Below, piece by piece: positions 1 to 8,930 of a DNA stretch of 64,000 nucleotides (within the stretch, counting starts at the first letter, position 1; every line of letters starts with the position of its first letter). The stretch spans positions 3,530,501 to 3,594,500 of the forward strand of contig NZ_CP104965.1 of assembly GCF_025452235.1 (NCBI RefSeq), in the 5' to 3' direction. Origin of the DNA: Devosia neptuniae (GTDB taxonomy: Bacteria; Pseudomonadota; Alphaproteobacteria; Rhizobiales; Devosiaceae). The notes under the pieces were generated by a model that ran no database searches, was not told the origin of the DNA, and was given only the letters and a program-made list of their open reading frames with translations. A program made the translations under genes and the position numbers.

Positions 1-15
1 CACTGACCAAAATCC

Positions 16-42
16 CGGCCACCTTGCGGGGTGGCCGTTTCC
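16..42 (+). terminator. hairpin terminator at the left edge
   Basis: An 8-bp perfect stem (CGGCCACC at 16-23, GGTGGCCG at 30-37) with a 6-nt loop is followed by TTT. It probably ends a gene lying left of the window. It sits about 20 bases before the first start codon, so it insulates the GTPase gene from upstream transcription. The short T run makes it a weak intrinsic terminator. Confidence 0.5.
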
Positions 43-58
43 ATTCAGGTGACCCCAA

Positions 59-1249
59 ATGAACCGCCTCCCCGTAACGGTCCTGTCCGGCTTTCTTGGC
101 GCCGGCAAGACGACGCTTCTCAATCACATCCTCAACAATCGCGAGGGGCGGCGCGTCGCCGTCATCGTCAACGACATGAGCGAGGTCAATATCGACGCCA
201 CGCTGGTGCGCGAGGGCGGCGCCAATCTGTCGCGCACCGATGAACAACTCGTCGAAATGAGCAATGGCTGCATCTGCTGCACGCTGCGCGGCGACCTGCT
301 CAAGGAGGTCACCAAGCTGGCCGAAGCCGGGCGCTTTGATTACCTGCTGATTGAATCCACCGGCATTTCCGAGCCGCTGCCGGTTGCGGCCACCTTCGAT
401 TTTCGCGACGAAAACGGCGTCAGCCTCTCCGACATCACCCGGCTCGACACCATGGTGACGGTGGTCGATTGCGCCAATCTGCTGCGGGATTACGGCTCGG
501 TGGATTTTCTGCGCGACCGCGGGCAGACCATGGGGCCGGAGGATGAGCGCGCGCTGGTCGATCTATTGGTCGAGCAGATCGAGTTTGCCGATGTCATCGC
601 GCTCAACAAGGTCTCGACGGCGAGTGCCGACGATCTGGTTGCAGCGCGAACCATCATCAAGGCGCTCAATCCGGTGGCGCGGGTGATCGAAACCGACTTC
701 TCCGATGTGCCGCTGGATCAGGTGCTCGATACCGGATTGTTCAGCCTGGAAGCCGCCGAGCAGAACCCGCTTTGGTTCAAGGAACTCAATGGCTTCACCG
801 AGCATATTCCAGAAACGCTTGAATATGGCATATGCTCATTCGTCTATCGGGCGAGGCGCCCGTTCAATCCCATGCTGCTGAACAGTTTCATCACCAAGAG
901 CTGGGCCGGCGTGATCCGCTCCAAGGGCTTCTTTTGGCTCGCCACGCGACCCGATCTGGTTGGAGAACTCAGCCAGGCCGGCGCATTGGTGCGCACCAGC
1001 CGCCGCGGCATGTGGTGGGCCGCCGTCCCCAAAACCCGCTGGCCGGACGATGCCGACTGGCGCGCATCGATGGCGCCCTATCTCGATGCGGAATGGGGCG
1101 ACCGGCGGCAGGAAATCGTGTTTATTGGCGCCGGCGACATGGACGAGGCCGCTATCAGGCGCGACCTCGACGCCTGCCTGATCCCGGCCAAGGGTTTTAC
1201 CCCGACCGCCTGGCAAGACTTGCGCGATCCGTTTCCCGCCTGGTCCTGA
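59..1249 (+). CDS. COG0523 / CobW-like GTPase, putative metal (zinc) chaperone
   Basis: A cytoplasmic P-loop GTPase of the CobW/COG0523 family, 396 aa, the usual length. The Walker A motif GFLGAGKTT is at residues 11-19, the family metal-binding CICC motif at 71-74 and ESTGISEP at 99-106, followed by the CobW C-terminal domain. The stretch [10 protein letters not shown] after the first strand is typical of the YeiR/ZigA type, whose members hand zinc to target enzymes and are often induced by zinc shortage through Zur. The start at 59 puts the P-loop at the expected distance from the N-terminus. Too little upstream DNA is visible to look for a Zur site. The gene stands alone and ends in a strong bidirectional hairpin. 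The zinc role is inferred from the subfamily; another metal is possible. Confidence 0.9.
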   Translation: MNRLPVTVLSGFLGAGKTTLLNHILNNREGRRVAVIVNDMSEVNIDATLVREGGANLSRTDEQLVEMSNGCICCTLRGDLLKEVTKLAEAGRFDYLLIESTGISEPLPVAATFDFRDENGVSLSDITRLDTMVTVVDCANLLRDYGSVDFLRDRGQTMGPEDERALVDLLVEQIEFADVIALNKVSTASADDLVAARTIIKALNPVARVIETDFSDVPLDQVLDTGLFSLEAAEQNPLWFKELNGFTEHIPETLEYGICSFVYRARRPFNPMLLNSFITKSWAGVIRSKGFFWLATRPDLVGELSQAGALVRTSRRGMWWAAVPKTRWPDDADWRASMAPYLDAEWGDRRQEIVFIGAGDMDEAAIRRDLDACLIPAKGFTPTAWQDLRDPFPAWS

Positions 1250-1253
1250 AAAC

Positions 1254-1288
1254 AGAGCGGCCGGGACGTTACCACCCCGGCCGCTCTT
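1254..1288. terminator. bidirectional terminator hairpin
   Basis: A 12-bp perfect stem (AGAGCGGCCGGG at 1254-1265 and its complement at 1276-1287) with a 10-nt loop lies between two converging genes, five bases after the GTPase stop and 16 bases from the YidB-family stop. It can serve both strands, though the T tracts are short. Confidence 0.75.
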
Positions 1289-1303
1289 GCAATGCGCGAT
1301 GCA

Positions 1304-1867
1304 TCAAACCAGGTGGCTGGCTTCCTGCTCGGTCGGGATCCGGCCGTTCGGGGTCAGCTTGTTCACCGCATCGGGCAGGGTCTTGGCCAAACGATCGAGC
1401 AATTCCTGCTTGCTGAGGCCGGTCTGCCGGGTCAGCGTGTCGATGGTATCGGCGCCCAGCGTCTGCTCGAGGCTATTGGGATCAATCTCCTCATTATCGC
1501 CATCCTGCACCCAGCTTTGCGCCTTGGCGCCCTGCCCGCTATTGTTGAAGCGGTCGACGAGATCGCCCAGGCCGCCGCTGAGCACGCTGCCCAGTCCACC
1601 GGCGCCAGCCGCGCCGCCAAGCATGCCGCCCAGATTGCCCAGCATGCCCTCGAGTCCGCCGGTTCCGGGCACGCCTTGGCTAGGCGCGGTGCCGGCCTGT
1701 GGATTTCCCACACCGGTCTGCCCGTTGCCGAGCCGCCCGCCATCACCGGCGCTGGTCTGGCCATTGCCCAAGCCGCCGAGCAATTCGCCCAGCTTGTCCC
1801 TGTTCTGAAAACCTGCCACGGCCAGCAGGCCGAGCAGCGCAACCATTGACGGCATTCCCTTGGCCAT
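1304..1867 (-). CDS. YidB/DUF937 family protein
   Basis: A 187-aa protein of unknown function. It starts with a short hydrophobic stretch (MVALLGLLAVAGF). The next 90 residues or so are low-complexity, rich in Gly, Asn and Gln. The C-terminal domain of about 65 residues (from IDPNSLEQTLGAD to LTPNGRIPT) is the hallmark of the YidB/DUF937 family, with its conserved 'LTPNG' end. A clear ribosome site, AAAGGAGG, precedes the ATG. The gene is followed on the same strand by nothing but the shared terminator. The Gly-rich linker suggests a flexible or aggregating region. I cannot assign a biochemical role. Confidence 0.8.
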   Translation of the reverse strand: MAKGMPSMVALLGLLAVAGFQNRDKLGELLGGLGNGQTSAGDGGRLGNGQTGVGNPQAGTAPSQGVPGTGGLEGMLGNLGGMLGGAAGAGGLGSVLSGGLGDLVDRFNNSGQGAKAQSWVQDGDNEEIDPNSLEQTLGADTIDTLTRQTGLSKQELLDRLAKTLPDAVNKLTPNGRIPTEQEASHLV

Positions 1868-1891
1868 GGCGGCCTCCTTTATGTTGAGCGC

Positions 1892-2143
1892 TTAACGGCG
1901 CCGAGCGACAAGTCCCCAGACAAACAACACGATAATGGCGCCGACGACCGCACCGATCAGCCCCGCGCCTTCGCCCGGTGCATACCAGCCAAGGGCCTGC
2001 CCGAGATAGGAAGCAACGAAGGCACCGACGATGCCCAAAATGGTGGTCAGGATGAAGCCCGAGGGCTCATTGCTGCCCGGCATGATGAACTTGGCGATGA
2101 CGCCCGCGATGAACCCGATAATGATCGTCCAGATGATACCCAT
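1892..2143 (-). CDS. GlsB/YeaQ/YmgE family small membrane protein
   Basis: An 83-aa inner-membrane protein made almost entirely of three hydrophobic segments: residues about 1-20, 29-50 and 58-80. Gly and Ala are frequent, and the tail is RRR. This is the 'transglycosylase-associated protein' family, commonly induced by general stress in proteobacteria; despite the name no enzymatic activity is established. The start codon is the first Met (MGIIWTIIIGFIAGVIAKF), which matches the family N-terminus. The next gene downstream on the same strand is the YidB-family gene only 24 bases away, so the two may be co-transcribed. Function remains generic. Confidence 0.88.
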   Translation of the reverse strand: MGIIWTIIIGFIAGVIAKFIMPGSNEPSGFILTTILGIVGAFVASYLGQALGWYAPGEGAGLIGAVVGAIIVLFVWGLVARRR

Positions 2144-2234
2144 GACTGACTGTCCCTAGTTGAAGGTGATCAGCAACGCGCCGTGCGCCCGGCAGTTCCC
2201 TTTTCCGTATAAAGGCAAGGCCATGGACGAATGA

Positions 2235-2261
2235 AACCCGCCGGCGCTGGGCCGGCGGGTT
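2235..2261. terminator. terminator hairpin after tctA
   Basis: An 11-bp perfect stem (AACCCGCCGGC at 2235-2245, complement at 2251-2261) with a 5-nt loop lies 26 bases past the tctA stop codon on the minus strand. It is the likely end of the tctCBA transcript. Confidence 0.7.
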
Positions 2262-2287
2262 GAATGAGTTGCCGCGATGCCGCGCCC

Positions 2288-3793
2288 TCAATCGTCTTCG
2301 ACGAACACTTCCTTGCGCTTGCGCCGAATCGAGGGCAGCACGGCGATGACCACTGCCAGCAGTGCCAGACCCAGCAAGGTTGCTGAAATCGGGCGCTCGA
2401 GGAACACCATCGGATCGCCGCGCGAGATGATCATGGCGCGGCGCAGATGTTCCTCCAGCAGCGGCCCAAGAACGAAGCCGAGCAGCAGTGGCGCCGGCTC
2501 GCAGCCGAAGCGGATCAGCACATAGCCGACCACCCCGAAAAAGCCGATGGCGAAGACGTCGTAGATGTTCTGGTTGATCGAGAAACACCCGATGCAGGCG
2601 AACAGCACGATGGCCGGGAACAGGGCACGATAAGGAATGGAGAGCATCTTCACCCACAGCCCGATCAGCGGCAGGTTGAGCAGCACCAGCAACACATTGC
2701 CGATCCACATCGAGGCGATAATGCCCCAGAACAAAGCCGGCTGGTCGTTGATGACATTGGGGCCGGGCGTAATGCCCTGCAGGATAAACGCCCCCACCAT
2801 CAGCGCCATTACCGGATGGGCCGGAATGCCCAGCGTCATCAGCGGGATGAATGAGGTCTGCGCGGCGGCATTATTGGCCGATTCCGGACCCGCGACACCT
2901 TCGATGGCGCCGTGTCCGAATTCCTCGGGCGTCTTGGACAGGCGTTTTTCGGCCGAATACGAGGCGAAGGACGCCAGGATATGTCCGCCACCCGGCAGGA
3001 TGCCGAGTACCGAGCCCAAGGCCGTGCCGCGCACGACCGGGGCCGCGATGCGTTTGAAGTCGTCCTTGCTGAGCCACAGATTCTTGACGGCCTTCACCAT
3101 CACGTCTCGGCCCTTCTCGTTTTCGAGATTGCGCAGGATTTCGGCGACGCCGAACACACCCACGGCGAGCGAAACGAAATTGAGCCCCGAATAGAGTTCG
3201 CGAATGCCCAGGGTGAAGCGGGGCTGGCCGGTATAGATATCCTGTCCCACCATGCCCAGCAGCAGGCCCAGCACGATCATCGCCAGCGCCTTGAGGATGG
3301 ACCCGTGCGCCAGCGCAATGGAGACCAGCAGACCCAGGACGATCAGGGCGAAATATTCCGGCGCCCCGAAATTGAGCGCCGCTCGCGCAAGGGGCGGTGC
3401 GAAGAAGGCCAGCAGCAGCGTGCCAACCGTGCCGGCAAAGAACGAGCCAAGCGCTGCGGTCGCCAAAGCCGGACCCGCCCGGCCCTGCTTGGCCATCTGA
3501 TAGCCGTCGATCGCCGTCACTGCCGACGAGCTTTCACCCGGCAGGTTGATCAGGATCGCCGTGGTCGAGCCGCCATATTGGGCGCCATAGTAGATGCCGG
3601 CCAGCATGATCAGCGCCGTTGCGGGCGACAGCGAGAAGGTGATGGGCAGCAGCATGGCGATGGTCGCCGTCGGCCCGATGCCGGGCAAGACGCCGACCAG
3701 GGTGCCCAGCAGCACGCCGATGAAGCAGTAGAAGATATTGATGGGGTCGAGGGCGACCGAAAAGCCCAGCCCAAGCGAAGCAATAATGTCCAT
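2288..3793 (-). CDS. tctA: tripartite tricarboxylate transporter permease, TctA family
   Basis: The large membrane subunit of a TTT-family secondary carrier, 501 aa, the usual size, with about a dozen hydrophobic segments. Family signatures are visible: the N-terminal GVLPGIGPTATIAMLLP region (residues about 36-52), the GSTTAILINLPGE stretch near 75-87, and GILPGGGHILASFASY near 264-279. With TctB and the soluble receptor TctC it drives ion-coupled uptake of a carboxylate. The gene is third in a compact tctC-tctB-tctA unit, 10 bases after tctB. The substrate (citrate, tartrate, an aromatic acid and so on) cannot be read from sequence because TTT receptors are highly divergent. Confidence 0.93.
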   Translation of the reverse strand: MDIIASLGLGFSVALDPINIFYCFIGVLLGTLVGVLPGIGPTATIAMLLPITFSLSPATALIMLAGIYYGAQYGGSTTAILINLPGESSSAVTAIDGYQMAKQGRAGPALATAALGSFFAGTVGTLLLAFFAPPLARAALNFGAPEYFALIVLGLLVSIALAHGSILKALAMIVLGLLLGMVGQDIYTGQPRFTLGIRELYSGLNFVSLAVGVFGVAEILRNLENEKGRDVMVKAVKNLWLSKDDFKRIAAPVVRGTALGSVLGILPGGGHILASFASYSAEKRLSKTPEEFGHGAIEGVAGPESANNAAAQTSFIPLMTLGIPAHPVMALMVGAFILQGITPGPNVINDQPALFWGIIASMWIGNVLLVLLNLPLIGLWVKMLSIPYRALFPAIVLFACIGCFSINQNIYDVFAIGFFGVVGYVLIRFGCEPAPLLLGFVLGPLLEEHLRRAMIISRGDPMVFLERPISATLLGLALLAVVIAVLPSIRRKRKEVFVEDD

Positions 3794-3803
3794 GATTGGG
3801 TTC

Positions 3804-4265
3804 CTACTGCCCGAGCCAGGGGCCGAACATCGGCACGCTCATGCCGAGGCCGACGACGAAGATCAGCGTGCACATCACCGTCAGCGCCACCGCCAGGATG
3901 ATGGAGAACAGGGGCGAATTGAGCCGGCTGGCCATGGCCGCACCAAACGAGCCGATCAGCACCACCGGCACGAAGCCCAGCCCCCGAATGGTCAGCCCGA
4001 AAAACACGATGACGCCGATGATCAGCGCCATGCCCCGCCAGGGTGGCGCCAATGGCTTTTCCGCATCGGGCTTTTTCCAGCCGCTGGCGGCAACGCCGAG
4101 CCCCAGCGCGACGAGCACGCTGCCCAGCAGCAGCGGCATGAAGCCGGGTCCCATGCGAAACGCCGTGCCGGTCTCGTAATTGAGCGCCTCGATGGCGAAA
4201 TAGGCGCCCGCCGCGACAAAGATGCCGCCCGACACGAGGTCCTTGGTCGAAAAATTGGAAACCAT
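3804..4265 (-). CDS. tctB: tripartite tricarboxylate transporter TctB family protein
   Basis: The small membrane subunit of the TTT transporter, 153 aa from the chosen start. Four hydrophobic segments are visible: roughly residues 12-28, 40-56, 80-110 and 118-145. I chose the ATG at 4265 because it is preceded by a strong GGGGAGGAGG ribosome site and gives the usual TctB length. An upstream in-frame Met would add 20 Arg-rich residues with no such signal. TctB is required for function of the TctA channel subunit, although its mechanism is poorly understood. It lies between tctC and tctA in the same operon. Confidence 0.88.
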   Translation of the reverse strand: MVSNFSTKDLVSGGIFVAAGAYFAIEALNYETGTAFRMGPGFMPLLLGSVLVALGLGVAASGWKKPDAEKPLAPPWRGMALIIGVIVFFGLTIRGLGFVPVVLIGSFGAAMASRLNSPLFSIILAVALTVMCTLIFVVGLGMSVPMFGPWLGQ

Positions 4266-4329
4266 AGCTGCCTCCTCCCCTGTTCTTTGTCGCCTCCGCG
4301 CCCCGAAGGACGCGAAGGCGCGCATGCGG

Positions 4330-5310
4330 TTAGTCGGCGTAAACGCCCGCAGCTTCGATGACCGCGCGCCACAGCTCGATCTGGCTGGCCAGCATCTGCG
4401 TCAGTGCGGCCGGGGTTGCCTCTTCGGCAGTGACGGGCACGGTGCCCAGTTCGGCAAAGCGGCTCACCACCGTCTCATTGATCAGTGCCTTCTGCAGCGA
4501 GGCTTCAAGCTTGGCGATGATGGCCGCGTCGGTACCGGCGGGGGCATAGAGCCCGTGCCACACGCCGATCTCAATATCGAGGCCGCCTTCCTTGAGCGTG
4601 GGCAGATCAGGCAGGTTCTGCAGACGGGTCAGCGTGGTCACGCCATAGGCCTTGACCTCGCCGGCCTGGATCTGGCTGGTCGTATTGGTGGTCTGGTCGC
4701 AGATCATGTCGATCTGGCCGCCGATAATGTCGGTCGTAGCCGGGCCGGCGCCCTGATAGGGCACGGTGGTCATCTGGGTGTCGAGCGCATCCATCAGCAG
4801 CATGCCGCAGAGCTGGCTGGCCGAACCGATGCCGGCATTGGCATAGGTGACGTTCTCGCCATTAGCCTTGATATAGGCGGTCAGCTCGGCCAGCGTGTTC
4901 GGCTCGAAGTCCTTGCGGGCCACCAGCGTCATGGGCACGGCAGTGATCAGCCCGATCGGGGCAAAGTCGGTGACCGGGTCATAAGGCAGGCTGCGATAGA
5001 GGCTCGGCGCGGTGGACATGCCGATATGGTGCAGCAGCAGCGTATAGCCGTCATTGGGGGCAACCGCCACCTGGCCAGCGCCGAGCGTGCCACCGGCGCC
5101 GCCCACATTCTGGATCACCACCTGCTGGCCCAGATCATTGCTCATCACTTCGGCAACGAGGCGGGCGACGGTATCGGTCGGGCCGCCGGCGGAGAACGGC
5201 ACCACGACGGTGATCGGCTTGGTGGGGTAGTCCTGCGCCAGGGCCGTGCCCGTCAGGCTCGCGCCCGTCAGCATCAGGCCGGCGGCAAGGGACAGCATTG
5301 TCTTGTTCAT
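4330..5310 (-). CDS. tctC: TctC/Bug-type periplasmic substrate-binding protein
   Basis: The extracytoplasmic solute receptor of the TTT system, 326 aa. A classic signal peptide (MNKTMLSLAAGLMLTG..., cleavage expected after ALA/Q near residue 26) is followed by the family start YPTKPITVVVPFSAGGPTD. The latter forms the first carboxylate-binding loop in Bug proteins. The start at 5310 has a GGGAGGA ribosome site; an upstream alternative adds 12 charged residues before the signal peptide and is unlikely. Being first in tctCBA and divergent from a DctB/DctD-like pair fits an inducible carboxylate uptake system. The ligand is unknown. Confidence 0.92.
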   Translation of the reverse strand: MNKTMLSLAAGLMLTGASLTGTALAQDYPTKPITVVVPFSAGGPTDTVARLVAEVMSNDLGQQVVIQNVGGAGGTLGAGQVAVAPNDGYTLLLHHIGMSTAPSLYRSLPYDPVTDFAPIGLITAVPMTLVARKDFEPNTLAELTAYIKANGENVTYANAGIGSASQLCGMLLMDALDTQMTTVPYQGAGPATTDIIGGQIDMICDQTTNTTSQIQAGEVKAYGVTTLTRLQNLPDLPTLKEGGLDIEIGVWHGLYAPAGTDAAIIAKLEASLQKALINETVVSRFAELGTVPVTAEEATPAALTQMLASQIELWRAVIEAAGVYAD

Positions 5311-5385
5311 TTTGGTTCCTCCCGAAAGATCGCGCTCCTCGCGCACCCCTCCCTAAGCAGCTTCCGTGCCAGATCGCTCAAACCC

Positions 5386-5475
5386 CTGCATTGCAAGCAT
5401 ATCACCAATGCAGCAGTGCAGTAGCATGAAGCATTTCAGGCAATTTCTTGCCAGCGACCGCTGCCGACTTGGCAA
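5386..5475. promoter_or_regulatory. divergent control region with nested inverted repeats
   Basis: Between tctC and the sensor kinase lie an 8-bp inverted repeat (CTGCATTG at 5386-5393, CAATGCAG at 5406-5413; arm centres 20 bp apart) and a set of GGCAA/TTGCC elements (5439-5443, 5448-5452, 5471-5475). These are reasonable candidates for sites of the adjacent NtrC-family regulator. I could not find a correctly spaced -24/-12 promoter: the best match on the minus strand has spacing one base short. Confidence 0.4.
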
Positions 5476-5518
5476 AAATCCGCCAATGGCATAGGACCAA
5501 TCGTGGAGGATCTGCACG

Positions 5519-7372
5519 ATGGCTGGCCGGACACTGCCTTTGTCACCCTATCAGCGCCTGCTGATCGCGGTTGGCTGCGCCGTTGTGCTGCTGGCCTCAT
5601 GCCTGGTCGCCTATGAAATTGCTCTGCAAAGCGGCATTGCCGCGGCCCACGACACCAGCGAGCGGCGCCTGCAGATTTTCGATCGCATGCTCGAGGCCAA
5701 TATCGAGCGCTATCACTTTTTGCCCACGACGCTTGCTCAGGCCTCGGAAATTCGTGACGTGCTGGCGCACCCCGAAGACGACGCGCTGCGCGCCCGCGCC
5801 AATGGCTTTTTGTCCAATATGGGCGGCACCGCCGCAGCCGAGGAACTGTTCATCGTCGATGTGAACGGCCGCTCCATCGCCGCCAGCAATTGGTGGACGC
5901 ACCAATCCATGGTCGGCCGCCACTATGCCGAACGCCCCTATTTCCAGGAGGCCATGTTCGACGGCGCCGCCAAATACTACGCCGTCGGCATCACCACGGG
6001 CGTACCGGGCTATTTCATCGCCAACCGCATCGACGGTCCCGAGGGTCCGCTCGGCGTCGCCGTGGTCAAGATCAACCTGGGGGAAATCGAAGCCGTGTGG
6101 TGGCGCTCGGGCGAGCTGATCGGCATTTTCGACAGCAATGACGTGGGCATTCTCTCCACCCGCCCCGATTGGCGCTATCGCACGCTGGTCGACACCCATC
6201 CCAGCGGCCTCGAAACCCTGGCGCGCGACCAACGCTATCTCGGCGTCGCCATCAATGGCCAGGGGATCGTGCAATCGATCGAGCCTTGGCGCGGCACCGA
6301 ACTGGCCGTGCTGCGCAGCGGCGATAGCGAGATTAATGGCGAGTTCCTGGTCGATCGGCTGCGCATGCCTTTGCATGGCTGGCGCCTGCTGTCCTTCGTG
6401 CCGCTGGGGCCGATTTCCAACTGGGCCTGGACCGCGACATTCTTTGTCGGCGTTGCGGTCGGCGCCATCCTGCTGGCGGCCATGTTGTTCATGCAGCGCC
6501 AGCGCCTGATCCGCGCCCGCCTCGAGGATCACGACCAGCTCGAGCAGCGCGTCCTGCTCCGCACCAGCGAATTGCAGGAAGCCAATAGCCGGCTTGCCGG
6601 CGAAATCGTCGAACGGCAGGAAGCCGAAAAAGCCCGCCAGGCCGCCCAGCAGGGTCTCGTTCAGGCCGCCAAGCTTGCCACCCTCGGCCAGGCGCTGGCC
6701 GGTGTCGCCCACGAAGTCAGCCAGCCCATCGCCGCCCTGCGCACCCAGACCGCCAGCGCCAAGCTCTTGGCGCGCGGCAAAGTGCCCGAGCTTGCGGATC
6801 TGTTCGGCAGCATGGAGGGCGTGATCGGCCGGCTGGTGGCGCTGACCGGGCATCTCAAGACCTTCGCGCGCAAGGAGACTGAAATCTCGATCCAGAGCGA
6901 TGTCGTTCACATCGCCCACAATGCCATCGAGCTGGCCAACCATTTCCGCGAAGACCCCAGCCTCACCATCACCCTCGACGCGCCACCGCATGCCCTGATC
7001 GTCACCGGCAACCCGGTTCATATCGAGCAGGTGCTGGTCAATCTCATCTCCAATGCCGCCGACGCCATGGCCGGGCTCGAAGACGCCACCATAAAGATCA
7101 CTGCGCGCGACATGGGCCAGCACGCCGTCATCAGCGTTGCCGACAACGGCACCGGCATCGATCCGGCCATCATCGACACCCTGTTCGACCCCTTCGTCAC
7201 CACCAAGGAACCCGGCCGCGGGCTGGGCCTGGGCCTCTCCATCTCCTATGGGCTGATCCGCGAAATGGGCGGGCGCATCGAGGTTGAAAGCCGCCAAGGC
7301 GAGGGCGCGACCTTCACCATCACCCTGCCCCTCGCTGAGATCACCACGCCCCAAATCAGAGACTTCGCATGA
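5519..7372 (+). CDS. DctB-like sensor histidine kinase
   Basis: A membrane sensor kinase of 617 aa. It has one membrane segment near residues 13-36, a periplasmic sensor region to about 300 that resembles a double-Cache fold, and a second membrane segment at about 303-324. A coiled-coil linker (about 330-390) follows, then HisKA with the phospho-acceptor His398 in VAHEVSQPI. HATPase comes last, with the N box NLISNAADAM (509-518), G1 box ADNGTGI (541-547) and GLGLGLSIS (569-577). This is the layout of DctB, which senses dicarboxylates. The stop overlaps the start of the response regulator gene (ATGA). It probably controls the divergent tctCBA transporter, but that is inference from position only. 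Confidence 0.92.
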   Translation: MAGRTLPLSPYQRLLIAVGCAVVLLASCLVAYEIALQSGIAAAHDTSERRLQIFDRMLEANIERYHFLPTTLAQASEIRDVLAHPEDDALRARANGFLSNMGGTAAAEELFIVDVNGRSIAASNWWTHQSMVGRHYAERPYFQEAMFDGAAKYYAVGITTGVPGYFIANRIDGPEGPLGVAVVKINLGEIEAVWWRSGELIGIFDSNDVGILSTRPDWRYRTLVDTHPSGLETLARDQRYLGVAINGQGIVQSIEPWRGTELAVLRSGDSEINGEFLVDRLRMPLHGWRLLSFVPLGPISNWAWTATFFVGVAVGAILLAAMLFMQRQRLIRARLEDHDQLEQRVLLRTSELQEANSRLAGEIVERQEAEKARQAAQQGLVQAAKLATLGQALAGVAHEVSQPIAALRTQTASAKLLARGKVPELADLFGSMEGVIGRLVALTGHLKTFARKETEISIQSDVVHIAHNAIELANHFREDPSLTITLDAPPHALIVTGNPVHIEQVLVNLISNAADAMAGLEDATIKITARDMGQHAVISVADNGTGIDPAIIDTLFDPFVTTKEPGRGLGLGLSISYGLIREMGGRIEVESRQGEGATFTITLPLAEITTPQIRDFA

Positions 7373-8720
7373 CAACCAAAACATCGGTGATGATCGTCGA
7401 GGACGAGGGCATTGTCCGCAACGCGCTCGATCAATGGCTCAATCTGTCGGGCTTTGCCGTCACCACTGTCGGCAGCGCCCGCGAAGCCATGACGCGCCTC
7501 GGCGACGCCCAGCCCGAAGTGGTCATTTCCGATGTGCGCATGCCCTCGGTCTCGGGCCTCGACCTGCTCGCCCAGATCCGCGACAAGGACCCCACCACCT
7601 CGGTCATCCTGATCACCGCCCATGGCGACGTGCCCATGGCCGTCAAGGCGATCCGTGACGGCGCCTACGATTTCCTGCAAAAGCCCTATGAGCCCGAACA
7701 GCTCGTCAGCGTCATCGAGCGCGCCGCCGAACAGGCCCGTGTCCGCCGCGAACTGGTCAATCTGCGCCGCCGGCTCGATGGCGGCGCCGCCGAATTGTCC
7801 AACCGCCTCATCGGCTCCTCCCCCGTGATGGAGGATTTGCGGCAGCTCATTCTCGACGTCGCCGCCATCGACACCGACGTCATCATTCTGGGCGAAACCG
7901 GCACCGGCAAGGAAGTCGTCGCCCGCGCTCTGCACGATTTCTCCCCCGCTCCGCCGCCCCCTTCGTCGCCGTCAATTGCGCCGCCATCCCCGCCGAGCTG
8001 ATCGAAAGCGAACTCTTCGGCCACGAAGCCGGCGCCTTCACCGGCAGCGCCGGACCGCGCATCGGCAAGTTCGAATTCGCCAATGGCGGCACGCTATTGC
8101 TCGACGAAATCGAATCCATGCCTCTGCTCGCCCAGGCCAAGGTGCTGCGCGTCATTCAGGAGCGCACAGTCGAACGCGTCGGCTCCAACCGCCAGATTCC
8201 GCTCGATCTGCGCATCATCGCCGCCACCAAGGTCGATCTGCTCGACGAAGCCGAAGCCGGCCGCTTCCGCGCCGATCTGCATTATCGCCTCAATACCGCG
8301 AGCATCGCCGTGCCCCCACTGCGCCAGCGTGGCGAAGATGCCCTGTTGCTGTTCCACTATTTTCTGGAACTGGCGCAGAAGCGCTTCAACCGCCCCTCCC
8401 AGCCCCTTCATCCCGCCGATATCGAGGCGCTGTCCCGCTATGCCTGGCCCGGCAATGTACGTGAACTGAAGACCGTGGCCGACAAATTCGCCCTGGGCCT
8501 CTCCAGCGCCAATTATTCCATCCAGAGCGCCATCGGCGTCAGGCCCGGCGCACCGGACGAGAGCCTCAACCTTGCCGACCGGCTGGCGCAATATGAGCGC
8601 AGCATCATCGAAGCCGAACTGCGCAAGCACGATAATTCTATCGCCGACACGGCCGACGCGCTGGGCGTTCCTCGCCGCACGCTGAGCGAAAAGATGACGC
8701 GGCTGGGGGTGCGGCGCTAG
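7369..8720 (+). pseudogene. DctD/NtrC-type sigma-54 response regulator, frameshifted
   Basis: The first frame (7369-8001) gives a receiver domain with phospho-acceptor Asp55 in VISDVRMPS, then the start of a sigma-54 AAA+ domain with Walker A GETGTGK at residues 175-181. The frame then runs into Pro/Ser-rich nonsense. The correct continuation ([20 protein letters not shown], Walker [10 protein letters not shown], then a Fis-type helix-turn-helix ending [16 protein letters not shown]) is in the next frame to 8720. One missing C in the C run at 7943-7947 explains everything: restoring it gives the consensus [12 protein letters not shown]. The sigma-54 loop reads GAFTGS rather than GAFTGA. Either a sequencing error or a real inactivation; the rest of the gene is uneroded. 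Confidence 0.88.
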
Positions 8721-8930
8721 GACAAGTGAAGCGGTTTACGTCGCCAATGGCGCGGTGTTGGAATAGCTTTCCCAAAATGCCGCCACTATCCGAAAGGCAT
8801 TTCGATCCAAATGAGCAGCAAGCATGGATAGACTACTGATCTTGTAGAGTTTTCTAACCTCAAGCGATATGTCTTTTACTAGATGGCGCTGACCCCAAGG
8901 GCAGGCCGACACATAAGGAGCTTTCCAGCC

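Noticed and set aside
5439..5453. Possible sigma-54 promoter TGGCAAGAAATTGCC on the minus strand
   Set aside because: The GG to GC distance is one base shorter than the strict -24/-12 spacing, so I list it only as part of the inverted-repeat set.
5597..7384. A 595-codon open frame opposite the sensor kinase
   Set aside because: Antisense shadow; the plus-strand kinase has all expected motifs.
8721..8930. The 210-base gap before the peptide-binding protein, checked for a tRNA or small RNA
   Set aside because: No cloverleaf, no strong terminator and no conserved motif visible; it is probably a plain promoter region.
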